Shown piece by piece: positions 11,701 through 23,315 of a stretch of 64,000 nt of DNA (the stretch's first letter is position 1; the number at the start of each line of letters is the position of its first letter). Source of the stretch: Euphorbia lathyris (lineage: Eukaryota; Streptophyta; Magnoliopsida; Malpighiales; Euphorbiaceae). Under the pieces are notes generated by a model, which saw only the letters and a program-made list of their open reading frames with translations, was not told where the DNA came from and made no database searches. The stretch lies in the NCBI RefSeq assembly GCF_963576675.1, contig NC_088918.1, positions 59,601,501-59,665,500 on the forward strand, read 5' to 3'. Position numbers and translations under genes: made by a program.

Positions 11701-14700
11701 ATTCTCAATCAAAGACTTAAAATATAGAAAAAAAAAAAAGAGCAAGACAGACATGGGGAAATGGACAATGGTACGGCTTTCAATAGTCTAGAACAACAAC
11801 AAAGAAGCCTTAGCCATTTAAGACATTAAAGTACATGTCATCTCCAACAATACCCCGCATACTCGCTCCTTATTCATTTTTTCTACTCAATAATAAATTA
11901 TTAATAAAAAAATGAAATAAGGAGGGGTTAAGGAGGGGAGAGAGGCTCCTCAATAATAAGGAGGAAATGAAGACTCTTAGTGATTTGAGGAGGAACTAAA
12001 AGGCTCTTGGAGTTGGATTTTGTCACAAACTCCTCAAAATTTAACTTAAGAGCCTAACAAATGAGTCCCTTGGGGATGCTCTAACAACCAAAGCACAAAA
12101 CCTCCCATGGATTTAATGACGGTAGCCATACACTATACCCGACCCTGTCTTCCTCCTTTTCTACGCAAAAGAATTGTCAAAATAAGTGATTAAACTGATG
12201 ACACGTGAACAAAAATATATATTTGTACGTATGTATAGAGAGATAGACATGTATAGAGAGAGAGAGAGAGAGAGAGAAGTAATAGAAAGTCTACATACTC
12301 GCTAGACCTCACAGGGTTCAAAGCAAGGTAGTCTGATAGCCCAAAGCGTTCTACTATTCTATTCACATAGAGGTCAGCTGGAGCCAATGCCGCACAACAT
12401 TGGAGAAGAAAAAGATCAAGTTCTAAGCCCTGTTCAGACCTGCAAAGACAGATTCACCTGAAATCCATTAAGCACTGATTTATTTGTACCAACCATCCAA
12501 AGAAGCTCAAAGTATAACTACATTGATTGAGAGATTCCTTTTCCTCATATATATATATATATACACATATATAAGATAGAAGATAAGCATAAACCCACCA
12601 CCGCACTGAACGGTACCACTCCGAACATAAAGCAGCAGTTTCACCATTCTTCTTCCACATTCCAGCATGAACCTCAGCACAAAAGACCCTATTACGTAGA
12701 GGATGCTCCATGATATATGCTGCAAATCCATAAGGGTGGCAGCCACCGAGGACACATCCAAAGAAATCATCATTTGTTATATCTGAAGAAGCAACAGTGC
12801 TACTGGCAGTTGTACTAATCACGTCAGCTCCACTGTAACACCTTTTTAATGCTCTTTGCAGAAGCAAGGAAAGTAATCGATGTAAGGGAATATGAAGAGA
12901 TACATCCTCTGAACTAACATTGTAGGATATGTTCGCCCAATTAGATAAGCTTAAAATCTGAAAGGCCTCCAATTCTGTGGAACTATCTCCTTCCATAACA
13001 CTCTCTTCACCACAGATGGTATCACGCTCGCTAGAGACCATTGGTTTGCAGTCCTGTCCCTGCCCTATACTGTTTGCAATCTCCACATCCATACTGGTGT
13101 TATAACCAGTATACAAAGGTTGAGAAGACCGCTTGCTAAGATCTTTGTTTGAACTATTGAATCGACCAAAAATGTATTTGCCTTTCTTAATGCTAGAAAA
13201 AGTATTCTTCAATGAGAAGAAGTTACTACCGGAAGTACTGGTTGCAGATGATGGAGCTCCACTTGAATCGGCTCTTATCCAGTTATCAATGGCCCTCAAG
13301 CATTCGTAAATTAAACTTATGACTGGTAAAGGAATTGTAAGAGGAGAAGCATCTGATTTCACTTCAGCAATCTGCATTTCAGAAACAACTGCAGAGCTCC
13401 TCCCTGAAACACCACAAACTGAGCTTTCTTGAGATAATCGTCCAACTTTTGCATGTCTGGTGCTATCTTCTTCATCCATACATTGTTTACGAGTGTTAGT
13501 AAAATTATTATCATCTATCCCCTCACCAGAAGAGAATGCTCCATCCACCAAAAGAGAATGAATATTGGCAACCATATGATCCAAAACAAAAAGCAAATTC
13601 ATATTTTCATTTTCTTCGTCTATGTGGATGCCAATTTCTCTCTTTAGTGGACACATTCCTTGCAAAAAATATAGAAGTCGCATCCAAGTTCTTAAGATAT
13701 CTCTTTGGTCACGAGTTACATATATGGGCACAACACCATGACTCGTGACAAATCTAATATCTTCAACTACGCGCACAGCTATGTCATATAAGTCACGCCA
13801 CTTGGTAACCTGCAAAGGAACCAACCAATTTTTCATAATAATAATAACTGGGAAAGCTAAAAGTAAAACCTTGAGCATCTCTGAGTGCCTGAAAGTAAAA
13901 ACAATCAGTTTCTTTAAAAAAATCATCAAAAACATCAAACCAGGATGCTAATGAACCAGGCTGCTCCTAAGATAACAACTATCAGTCATTAACAATTATA
14001 TGGATAATAATCTTAAAGAACATCATCAAGTCCATAAGATCTATTCCATAATTATTAAAGGCGCAAGGGATCCTGGAGCCTAGGCACAAGCACGCGCCTA
14101 AGCGACACAACGCGCACTAAAGAATGAAAATATATAAAACCATAGACAACAATAATTAACATTTAAGAAGTCATAAATTCTAAAATGCAACAATTATTAA
14201 TCATATGCCCAATCTTAATCATAAATTCTAACATGCAATAATATATCACGAGTTAACTAATTGAACTCTTCCATAATCATAATTCACAATAATAAATTCT
14301 AAAATTCGGCCAAATCCTAAGTTAACTAGCTATCAGCCATGCTTCAGTAGATACACATAGGAAAATAGAAAAATAAGACGATGATATATATATATATTGA
14401 AAAGAAGAATAAAAAAGGCAACCAACTAAAAAATAAATTGGGTATACATTTGCAGAAAAGAAAAAGAGAGAATAAAGAGAAGTATTAAATTCAACTTTCA
14501 CTACTATGTAGTAAATGTTTGGTCACATATAAGATTACTATTACCAAATGATACAAATATATATAAATATATATTTTAAAAACAAGAAAAGGTTATAACA
14601 TTAGAAGATTTTATGAATAATGAGTTGGTGGCTTTGGTTTCTTCTCTTGAACTGCCAACTCTTTCACCTCCTGATACATTATTTCCCCTCTCTTTCCATC

Positions 14701-17700
14701 CGCTTCATCTGGACCATCTCTCTATAATTTCTCAACTACTTCTTTTAACCCTTATGCTCTCTTCTCTTTTCTCGAATCAAAGCAGCAGGGAGGAAGCACC
14801 ACTTTGTTAGCTGAAACCCCTCTCTGCCCTTCTCTTTTACAGTTCAATTAGCTCTTCCAAAATTTCCCATCCAACGTAACTACTAACTAGCGACCAGGCA
14901 AAACTACAGGTAGAGATTAAAACATTTGTATTAAAGTTTGAAAAAAAGCTCGATGTCAAAAACCGTTCTAGGTTCACCTCTCATTACCATGAGAAGAGCA
15001 CGTGTGCCTTCTTAACACCCTCTAACTTTGGGTTTCCGACGCACTAGGCCTATCGCTTAGTGGGCCTTAGGCATGCCTTTAACAACTATGATCTATTGTA
15101 CAGGGTTAGCAATGGGGATATTGGTTAATGCTTCCTTTTAAACATGGTTTATTTTTTCTTTTTTGCTTGCCTTAGTATTTACATATTGATGCAATTTTTT
15201 CAATAAATTACCAGAAAAACATTGCCTACCAAGAATGGAAAGAGCAATACAGAAGACAGGTCAACCGCACCCATTACTTGAAATGGTGTGCGAGATAAGT
15301 TCAGAGCAATGAGGATCAATCAACCTCAAATTAACTTACTCCATTGAGATTGAAAGATGGGTGATAATGGTGACGATAGGTTTTAAAAAAATGAAAGTAT
15401 AGCTGAATCAACAAAAGTTGAAACCCAGAAGTTTGAAAAAAAAAAAAAAAGTTCTGTAAAAATGGAAACAACAACAAAGCCTTAGTCCCGAAATGATTCG
15501 GGGTCGGCTAACATGAACCATCATATAAAACCGTGAAATCAAGTCGTGTCAGCGACACAAATTCGCTCCCTCCACTCCGTCTTATCCACTACCATATTTT
15601 CCTCAATTCCCAGTAAACTCATATCACTCTCGATCACCCTCCTCCAAGTTTGCTTAGGTCTTCCCCTACCCCTCACCACTACATCCCTTTGCCACTCTTC
15701 GGTTCTCCTAACCGGCGCATCAAGCGCTCTACGTCTCACATGGCCAAACCACCTTAGTCGGTTTTCTCTCATTTTATTCTCAATAGATGTGACCCCTACT
15801 TTTGTCCTAATTATTTCATTACTCACCCGATCCTTTCTCGTATGACCACACATCCATCTCAACATACGCATCTCCGCCACCGACATCTTATGGATGTGGC
15901 AGTGTTTCACTGCCCAACACTCTGTACCATATAACAATGGTAGTCTAATTGCCGTCCGGTAGAATTTCCCCTTCAATCTATTAGGCATGCCGGGGTCACA
16001 AAGGAAACCCGTAGCACTCTTCCACTTCGACCAACCAGCTTTAATCCTATGAGCAACATCTCCATCTACTTCTCCATCCGTTTGGATAATAGATCCTAAA
16101 TACCGGAAGCAATCCGAGGCCTGAACAACTCTCCCATCTAGGGTGATTGTCCCTGCCTCCCTACTCCTATGGCCGCTAAACTTACACTCCAAATATTCTG
16201 TCTTACTTCGGCTCAACTTAAAGCCTCTAGATTCTAGAGTTTGTCTCCATAGTTCCAACTTCCTCTCCACTCCTTTCGTCTCATCAACCAACACAATATC
16301 ATCTGCAAACAGCATGCACCAGTATACCATCTTGAAGTGAACTTGTTAGTTCATCCATAACGATGGCAAAAAGAAATGGGCTTAGTGCGGAACCTTGATG
16401 CACTCCAATCGTAATAGGAAACTCTTCAGTCTTCCCAACACTAGTACGTACACTCGTGCATGCTCCCTCATACATGTCCTTTATGATGTCAATATATTTC
16501 CGCGAAATGCCTTTCCTTATCAAGGCCCACCAAAGTACTTCCCTTGGTACCTTATCATATGCTTTCTCCAAGTCAATGAAAACCATATGCAAGTCTTTCT
16601 TCTTATTTCGATAGTGCTCCATTAATTGTCTCATTAGATGGATGGCGGGTGAGAAATTTAAACCTTTCCATCTCACCTTCAGATACCTATTATCAATTTC
16701 TTTTCTTTATTTTTCAAAAAACAAAAGAACATCAAAATCCTACCAATAGCTTATTTGCTTGCGATCCCTTGTCATGTGAAACTGACACAATTCTTAGCCA
16801 TACATATCATATTAAGACCACTCAATCCTAATAAGGCAAATCAATATGCAGATGGAAGCAAAACAAAATAATTAATGGACAGTAACTTCACATCTGATAA
16901 TGCCGAGACTTTGAGAAAGTAAGTAGGTAGCCCCATAATTAGCAGGTAGTTAACACCTAGCAACCTTAAGGCAGCAACACAGACAACGCAGAAGAACATA
17001 AATTTGATATGACACATTAACAAGCATCAGCCTTCGAAGCATACATATTCTATATAATGGACAAACTACTCAAGCAAGCTAATGACATTTGTCAAATCGC
17101 ATAAAACAAACATCCCTAGCTGAGGATTTTAACCATGAAGCCATGAGGCATAAGCAAATATAATTGGATAGAACAAACCAAAAATTCGACATTACCCGTA
17201 AATGACCATCTTCTCCTGCACAGTGATCAAAAATATCTCCCAAGCATCCCAAAAGCATAGATAGCAGGTTCATCTCCTTCACAAGTCGAGGGGTTAAAGT
17301 GGGCACAGTAAAGATCTGAACTGAGAATGTAGGTAGAAGTGGATACTTCTTGAGAGCTTCTTCAGAGTCATCTTTTATGACATCATGTACAACTACAGAA
17401 TAATAACTAATAAAAACTTTACTGAACTCATACTTGAAGACTGGTTCGCCCAGTAACTTGAGAAGCAGTTCATGAAGTTTCTTTATAACTGGTTCACACA
17501 AGAACCTCTCTGCCCTTACCAGAATATCCAATAAACCCAGCAATGTGATAACCTTCCTTGAAATAAAACTAAGCAAACTTTCACTGTGCTTACAGAACTC
17601 AAGCAGCAGCTCAACAACCACAAATGTTAGCTCATTCGCAACCTTCATACGAAATGCAAAACCATCATTTGCTCTAATGTTTTCTTGGTAGATGGTTTCT

Positions 17701-18610
17701 GCAGACACAAGCTTCTTTTTCCAACGTACAAATAAAGCATCAAGCACAGGCCCTACAGAGTTTGCATACTCCTCAGGCAGGGGCTGTATCTGTTCAGTAC
17801 CTTTGTGCTTTGAGCAAAAGCCCTCACGCTTCCATGCAGTCGCATCGCCACAATCACAGCATCCTCCTCCGGTATAAATAATAGAATAATCATGATCTTT
17901 GTGATTACCATTCTGAAAACAAGGAACGCATATGGCACAAGTTGGGTCATGTTCACAAGTTCGACACCTATATGCTATATCATTATTTCCCCAAACAGAC
18001 CCACAAACACCTCGACCACTGCTAATTTTTGCTAGGTTTTTCAAAGCAGCAGCTGGTTCACCCAAAAACATAAGCCACTGTATCCAAACCATGCATTCTC
18101 TGAAATAATGCTTCATTGTCGGGTTCAATGTCTTTTTTGATCCAGACCTACTCTCCAGGAGAACGTCTGCCACTTCCTCATCAAGAGGTAAGATAGTAGA
18201 GACTAATTCAGGTATAGGGATTGTATTATCCCTGAAAAAGGCAACAAAACCAAGATACCGCCTTTGAAGATACTCCTCAGGAACACCCAGCTGTGCAAGC
18301 CGCTGTCACAAAATTGGAGGAAAAAAAATTGTCTTTAAAATAACAATACATAAGGTTACAATGTCTATATTTTACACATAAAAATCCATCCTGTAGTTGA
18401 AAAAATTGAAAATTGGCATGAAATTATAAAATCAAACTATAGAAATCACAAGTAGAAGCTATCAACAGTTGAAAATGATAAATTGAATAGTGAAAGAGAA
18501 GATTAACACAAATTAGAGAGGGAGAAAAGCAGCACCCGCATAATTCGATCACGAGGCTTAAGAGGAGAAGGATTAGGTTCAGCAGGTGAATCGATGTCCA
18601 TGGTATCCAT
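2757..18610 (-). CDS. PRT6: E3 ubiquitin-protein ligase PRT6 (UBR1-like N-recognin)
   Basis: In the plant Arg/N-degron pathway PRT6 binds proteins with basic N-terminal residues and ubiquitinates them. Group VII ERF factors are its known targets, linking it to oxygen sensing. I joined 17 exons by GT-AG sites and phase: 18536-18610, 17196-18302, 12599-13809, 12299-12439, 11238-11481, 10447-11148, 10023-10214, 9237-9913, 8552-8603, 7810-8449, 7303-7511, 6678-7216, 6482-6583, 6261-6339, 6075-6152, 3426-3494, 2757-2831. They total 6,192 nt (2,063 residues), close to the roughly 2,000 of Arabidopsis PRT6. The UBR box spans residues 125-193 with its Cys/His set (CxxC, HKDH, CCDCGD, CSKH). A split RING-like module has CSLC near 1205-1208, CGHAVHQEC near 1431-1439 and CPVC near 1472-1475. 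A C-terminal UBR-type domain with a cysteine cluster spans about 1930-1990. The start ATG (residues MDTMDIDSP) is the first in frame. No stop or frameshift was found. Introns 2 (13810-17195) and 15 (3495-6074) are swollen by transposons. Confidence 0.93.
4562..5163. mobile_element. Mutator-type MITE in PRT6 intron 15
   Basis: A 602-bp segment is bounded by inverted ends CTGTGATGCACAGAAAC and GTTTCTGTGCAACATAG. The candidate 8-bp TSDs are imperfect (CTGACAAC at 4554-4561, CTGGCAAT at 5164-5171). The ends and internal 'ggaaac'-rich text resemble the element at 597-1287, so this is probably an older copy of that family. It is non-coding and lies within the 2.6-kb intron 15. Confidence 0.5.
11837..12083. 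mobile_element. Possible hAT-type MITE in PRT6 intron 4
   Basis: The segment starts with GTCATCTCCAACAAT and ends with an inverted 'ggggatgctct' end, as in plant MITEs whose ends read GAGCATCTCCAA. Internal 'aggagg' and 'cctcctc' words are partly self-complementary. I found no matching TSD, so the boundaries are weak. Confidence 0.3.
12251..12276. repeat. (AG)n microsatellite in PRT6 intron 4
   Basis: An uninterrupted run of about 12 AG units lies close to the acceptor-distal side of intron 4, just past the exon 4 donor at 12298. It has no coding effect. Confidence 0.8.
12547..12562. repeat. (AT)n microsatellite in PRT6 intron 3
   Basis: A short AT-dinucleotide run lies in the intron between exons 3 and 4. 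A similar AT run is present near 8930-8942 in intron 8. Confidence 0.7.
14047..15090. mobile_element. hAT-like non-autonomous element in PRT6 intron 2
   Basis: The 1,044-bp element begins CATAATTATTAAAGGC and ends GCCTTTAACAACTATG, which are imperfect inverted repeats. It is flanked by 8-bp repeats ATCTATTC (14039-14046) and ATCTATTG (15091-15098), matching at 7 of 8 positions. An 8-bp TSD and short TIRs fit hAT. Subterminal parts carry 'gcctaagcg/cgcttagtgggcc' words in opposite orientation. No transposase is visible; a 65-codon ORF at 14613-14810 looks like chance. Confidence 0.6.
15466..16660 (-). pseudogene. RTE-clade LINE, truncated reverse transcriptase
   Basis: This minus-strand LINE fragment in PRT6 intron 2 runs in the same direction as the host gene. 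Reading from 16660 down, the reverse-transcriptase core shows [15 protein letters not shown], the [20 protein letters not shown] block and [10 protein letters not shown] with the catalytic DD. RTE-type C-terminal sequence follows ([10 protein letters not shown], then [10 protein letters not shown], stop near 15539). A frameshift near 16325 separates the two RT parts, and the endonuclease and N-terminal RT are missing. The 3' end is a (TTG)n-type tail (ACAACAACA on the plus strand). It shares its 3' tail with the fragment at 812-1078. Confidence 0.85.
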
Positions 18611-18740
18611 AGGAAGACCCCAAAAATGCAAAAGCCAATCAGAACAGAAAAATCGGAAAGAGCAGCTAAATGTACCCAGGATTGGAAGACCTAATAAAGA
18701 GAGAAATCGGAATCCCTAGTGAAGTAAATGATGTGAGCAT

Positions 18741-18750
18741 AATTATATAG
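18741..18750 (-). promoter_or_regulatory. PRT6: Candidate TATA box of PRT6
   Basis: On the minus strand CTATATAATT lies about 130 bp upstream of the start codon. With usual spacing, transcription would begin near 18710, giving a 5' UTR of about 100 nt. The leader sequence 18611-18710 shows no obvious upstream ORF of note. This is inference from consensus and position. Confidence 0.4.
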
Positions 18751-18759
18751 TGAAGGAAG

Positions 18760-19092
18760 AGGGTTCCCTCTAATCTTCCCCTTCCCCTAATAATCTGGAA
18801 GAATCTGTGTAGATAAAGCAAGCAATTACGTCTCAACGAAACCACTCTTGCATCAGCATCAGCATAACCATTCTCAAATTTGGATTTTGCACTTTTTTTC
18901 TAATAATAAATACAGCCCCGCCGTCTCATTTGTTTCTGACTTTCCTTTTTCCAGTTCCAGCTAATTTTTCTACTTGCCCAAATACAAAAACAAATATTAA
19001 AGGTAAAAATAATTTTTTTTTTTTTTTTACAATTACCAGTATTTTTATTTCTAACATTGGTAGTATATGTATCTCTAACGTCATAAATTGAA
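18760..19092. other. PRT6 promoter-proximal flank, no gene
   Basis: This upstream flank is AT-rich, with a T-run at 19012-19028. I see no coding potential. It separates the PRT6 promoter from the transposon-rich region that begins near 19.4 kb. Confidence 0.5.
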
Positions 19093-19675
19093 TCGATTTG
19101 ATTATGATTTGATATCATTTTTGTATATATAATTCGTATTGTTAAATTTAAATGTCAAATTTAATGATTAATTTTGTTAGCTTTATATAGATTGACTTTT
19201 TTTATCCAAATGATTTATTTATGAGGTCTGGCTATTAGTAAATTATTTTATTGTTTATTCTAATAAAGATTGACTTTGTTTATTTTATGATAAGTTAAGT
19301 CGATTTGATTATGATTTGATATCATTTTTATATATATGATTCGTTTTGTTAAGTTTAAATGTCAAGTTTATTGATTAATTTTGTTAGCTTTATATAGATT
19401 GACTTTTTTTATCCAATTGATTCATTTATGAGGTCCAGTAGTGTTCACATGGACCCTAATGACCAAAGTGAATTTGGTCATTCACCGTTAGATGTATGCT
19501 GATTAAAATCCTAAGGTAGAGATTCAAAGCATCCTAAGACTTAGATTTAATCAGCCTACATCTAACAGTGAATGACCAAATTCACGTAGTCATTAGAGTC
19601 CATGTGAAAAATACTGTTATGAGGTCTGGCTATTAGTAAATTATTTTATTGTTTATTGTTTATTCTAACAAAGAT
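19093..19675. repeat. 208-bp tandem duplication split by a MITE
   Basis: The words CGATTTGATTATGATTTGAT start at 19093 and again at 19301, a 208-bp period. Copy 1 is 19093-19300. Copy 2 is 19301-19435 and continues at 19627-19675 after a MITE insertion. The two copies differ by scattered substitutions. Copy 2 ends at the PIF/Harbinger-type element at 19679, so two insertions landed in this duplication. Confidence 0.75.
19436..19616. mobile_element. 181-bp Mutator-type MITE with 10-bp TSD
   Basis: The element is flanked by perfect 10-bp repeats TTATGAGGTC (19426-19435, 19617-19626). Its arms pair over about 60 bp: CAGTAGTGTTCACATGGAC opposite GTCCATGTGAAAAATACTG, then a longer match through GAATTTGGTCATTCAC and GTGAATGACCAAATTC. 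A 9-11-bp TSD with long TIRs fits Mutator-type MITEs. The undamaged TSD and strong palindrome suggest a fairly recent insertion. It is non-coding. Confidence 0.8.
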
Positions 19676-19678
19676 TAA

Positions 19679-20839
19679 GGCCCCGTTTGTTTGGGAGAAA
19701 ATATTCTGCAGGAAAATATTTTCCCAATTTTCCAATGTTTGTTTGGACAGGAAAATAAGTGGCAAGTCAATGGAAAAGCAATGAAGAAATAAGGGAACAA
19801 AACACGAGAATATGACAAAAAAAACCCGCAAAAAACATGAAAAGGTGAACAAATGCGAAAAATACAAAAACGCAAAAAAAGCAAACACTTGAAAAAGCAC
19901 AAAACATGAACACAAAAAAGAGACAAAACACGAAAAATACAAAAATATGAAAAATACAAAAAACAAAAAAATGTGAAAATCACGAAAAACACGAAAACGC
20001 GAAAAATGCTAAAACACAAAAACGTGATAATACGTGAAAAACGCGATAAACATGAAAAGACGAAAAATTCAAACAAAACATGAAAACGTAAAAAACACAA
20101 AAACGTGAAAAATACGAAAAACATGAAAAAACGTGAATAACACGAAAAAGTAACAAAATGCAAAAAATAAAAAACGCGAAAAAAAGAAAACGTGAAAAAG
20201 GAAAAAACCAAAAACTGAAAAGCTAAACGTGAAAACACAAAAAAGAAGAAAAAATGTAAAAAAACATAATAGCGTTAATAACATGAGAAAACGTACAAAA
20301 AATGTCGAAAATGTGAAAAAATGTTTTCGTGTATTTATATTTATTTTTTTCACATTTTTGTGTTTTTCAATTTTTTTTCCATGTTTTCATGTTTTTAATA
20401 TTTTTTTTACCTTTCGTAATTTTCGCATTTTTACGTTTTTTTGTGTTTTTTCACGTTTTTCCGTTTTTCATATTTTTCAGGTTTTCGTGTTTTTAACATT
20501 TTCGTGTTTTCCACATCTTTTCACGTTTTTTGTGTTTCGTGTTTTTTTTACATTTTCTTGTTTTCATGGGTTTTTTTACATTTTTTTCTATTTTTTACGT
20601 TTTCACAGTTTTCCATATCTCTACATATTTTTTTGTGTTTTATATAGACAATTGAAATAAAAAATACAGAAAATCTATATTTAGTGGTTGGAAAATATTT
20701 TTCAGTGTTGTAGCCAAACACCGAAAAATATTTTCCAGTGTTGTTGCCAAACACAAGAAAATATTTTATTTTCCTGCACAATATTTTCCCTGCATACAAT
20801 TTTCCAGAACACAATATTTTCCCCCAAACAAACGGGGCC
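19679..20839. mobile_element. PIF/Harbinger-type element with hairpin interior
   Basis: The ends are GGCCCCGTTTGTTTGGG and its inverse CCCAAACAAACGGGGCC, flanked by TAA on both sides (19676-19678, 20840-20842). The 3-bp TAA TSD fits PIF/Harbinger (Tourist) elements. The interior is low-complexity: the left half repeats 'cgaaaaacacg'-like words and the right half (from about 20330) carries the complement, 'cgtgtttttcg'. The whole 1.16 kb could therefore fold on itself. The ORFs across it are products of this repeat, not genes. Confidence 0.75.
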
Positions 20840-20842
20840 TAA

Positions 20843-21254
20843 ATAATAGTTTTCATAAATTGCAGTAATTAAAAAGAAATTGTAAAAGAAAATATTTAGT
20901 GGATGAATTTATTTTCGTGCTAGTGTGAAATCTTTTCTTCAACATATATTGTTTTTTGTTATTATTTATATGTATGGATTTGAATGCTACAAACAATCGG
21001 ATATGAAAGAAGTATGGATTTGAATGTTACAAGCAATCGGATATGAAAGAAGTAAAAGTAATTGTTCTTGACGAACAACAATAAAAGTTGTGTATTATAT
21101 TAAATTATTGAAACAAATCTACCTAAAAAATTATTGAAAAAAATTTACCTAAAAAATATCTAGTGAACCTCAAATAAATTATCCAAGGGATTATCTCATA
21201 AAAATAGAGTAAATAATAAATCATTTTCCTTGTTTTGTAATAAATATTTAACCC

Positions 21255-21295
<41 letters not shown>

Positions 21296-21466
21296 TTATT
21301 TATTTATTTATGATACCTTATGAATGAAAAAATTTCATGAGAACACGGATTAACATCCAAAAAAAATTTCATGAGAACACGGATTAACATCCAAAATATC
21401 ACATATTACACAATTGATTTTCTATCACATTACTTACACAACACGGGATTTTTTAGGTAGCACTAT
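20843..21466. other. AT-rich spacer with (TA)n, no gene
   Basis: The sequence is AT-rich, with a small direct duplication ('agtatggatttgaatg' near 21010) and a (TA)n/(TTTA)n microsatellite at about 21256-21310. No coding signal is visible. It ends at the outer LTR of Copia-A. Confidence 0.5.
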
Positions 21467-21694
21467 TGTAAAAAAAAAATTGAATGTTTTCTAATGCGTA
21501 TTTTTTTTCTTATAGGATTTTTATAATCATGTACAAATATAAACAAGGAAAGAAATAACTCTATATGGGAAACAAAATAAAAGACTCCCGCATTTGCATC
21601 CATGATTTAGGGAGACTCTCATATTTGCATTCATGATTTAGGGACGAATATTAGGAAACAAATAAGGAGATACAACTATATACAGCTTCTATCG
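21467..21694 (-). repeat. Copia-A 3' LTR
   Basis: About 228 bp aligns with the LTR at 63344-63594 through shared text such as 'aatgttttctaatg', 'acaaatataaacaagg' and a roughly 33-bp internal tandem repeat ending 'catgatttagggaga'. A purine-rich tract on the minus strand (AAATGGGAATG) lies directly inside the LTR at about 21695-21706, as expected for a polypurine tract. Confidence 0.75.
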
Positions 21695-21741
21695 GCATTC
21701 CCATTTAAGTTGGAGCATAGATGTCTATCATGTCCAACTTG

Positions 21742-23315
21742 TCAAGTACATTTACGGAAAGCTTTCCCTGAAACTCCTTTTGTGAGTATGTCAACTAGTT
21801 GACTATCTAACTCGACGAATGAAAATCGTATAATCTTCTGGTCAAGTTTCTTTTTGATGAAATGTCGATCAACTTCAACATGTTTAGTTCGATCATGTTG
21901 AACTGAATTTTGTGCAATCTCAATGGCTGCCTTATTATCACAATGAAGGTCCATAGGTTTTGTATATTTGATCCTCAAATTATTTAATATACTTCGAATT
22001 CATAACAATTCACATTCATCATGAGCCATACCACGAAATTCAGCTTCTGCACTTGATATAGCCACAACCTTCTACCTCTTACTTCTCCAAGTAACCAAAT
22101 TACCTTCCACAAAAGTAAAATAACCATATGTGGATCTTCTACCGGTTTGATCTCCTGTCCAATCTGAATTAGTATATCCTTCAATGTTAGATTCATTATT
22201 TTTTTAAATATCAAGCCTCTGTCTGGAGCATTCTTCAAGTACTTCAAGATTCGATACACCATATTCATATGATCTTCACTCGGTGCATGCATGAATTGAC
22301 TTACGACACTCACTATATAAGTTATATCCGGCCTCGTATGCAACAAGTATATTAGCCTACCAACTAACCGCTGATAACGACCTTTATCTGTTAGAACTTG
22401 ATCAGGAGTGATTTCAAGCTTATAATTCATCTCTATAGGTTTTTTTGCTAGTTTACAAGCAAGCGTTCCAGTCTCAGTTAAGAGATTTAGCATATATTTT
22501 CGTTGGGAAAGAAAAATCCCTTGTTTCGATCTTGCTACCTCAATTCCTAAAAAATATTTAAGTTGTCCAAGATCCTTCATTTCGAATTTGGTGGACAAAT
22601 GTTCCTATAATGCTTTCATCTCGCCTAAATCATCTCATGTCAATATCATATCATCGAAATACACAATTAAAATTGTTACCTTCCATGCTTTATACTTTAT
22701 AAACAATGTATGATATGAATTACTTTGTTTATAACCAACGACCTTCATTGTGGATGATAATCTCACAAACCATGCCTTATGTGACTGTTTCAATCCGTAC
22801 AATGACTTATTCAGCTTGCAAAATGTGTTTCTACATGAAGGATCATTCTTAGTTCGTGGCGGTAACTCCATATATACTTCCTCCTCAAGATCTCCATTGA
22901 GGAATGCATTTCTAACATCAAATTGTTTCAAAGGCCAATCTCAAATTGGTGTTATTGATATGATAATGCGGATTGTATTGATCTTGGCCACTCGTGCAAA
23001 CGTTTTTTGATAATCTACTCCATATCTTTGTGTATACCCCTTTGCTACTGGCCTTGCTTTATATCTATCAATAAAGTCATATGCTCTAAGTTTAATTGTG
23101 AACAACCATCTACATCCAACTTTCTTCTGGACTTTGGGTAGAGGAACCAGCTCTCAATCAGCGTTCTTTTGCAGGGCCTCCATTTCTTTATCCATTGCCT
23201 TTTTCCATTTAGGATCTGCCAAGGCATCATATCCACTACTAGGAATAGATATAGTGTATAATTGATTAACAATGAAATCATATGACTTCAGATAATCTAT
23301 GTAAGGATACATGGT
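21742..23315 (-). pseudogene. Copia-A reverse transcriptase-RNase H remnant
   Basis: Minus-strand fragments in several frames match Copia pol. In order they are KWKKAMDKEMEAL-like RT start (about 23200), QFDVRNAFLNGDLEEEVYM (22931 down), a VYFDDMILT catalytic region (22640), KFEMKDLGQLKYFLGIEVA (22598 down), then RNase H with DLHCDNKAAIEIAQN and HVEVDRHFIKKKL (21742-21978). Stops and frameshifts separate the blocks. The N-terminal side ends abruptly near 23315, where an insertion begins. Confidence 0.85.

Noticed and set aside
12454..13938. A single 494-codon exon for PRT6 in this stretch
   Set aside because: The ends read into introns; splice sites at 13809 and 12599 fit the phase of the neighbouring exons and the family sequence.
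14613..14810. 65-codon ORF inside the hAT-like element
   Set aside because: Too short, no transposase motif, and the sequence is ordinary intron/transposon text.
19646..20660. Several Phe/Cys-rich ORFs on both strands
   Set aside because: They are translations of the low-complexity hairpin interior of the PIF/Harbinger-type element, open only because the repeat lacks stops.
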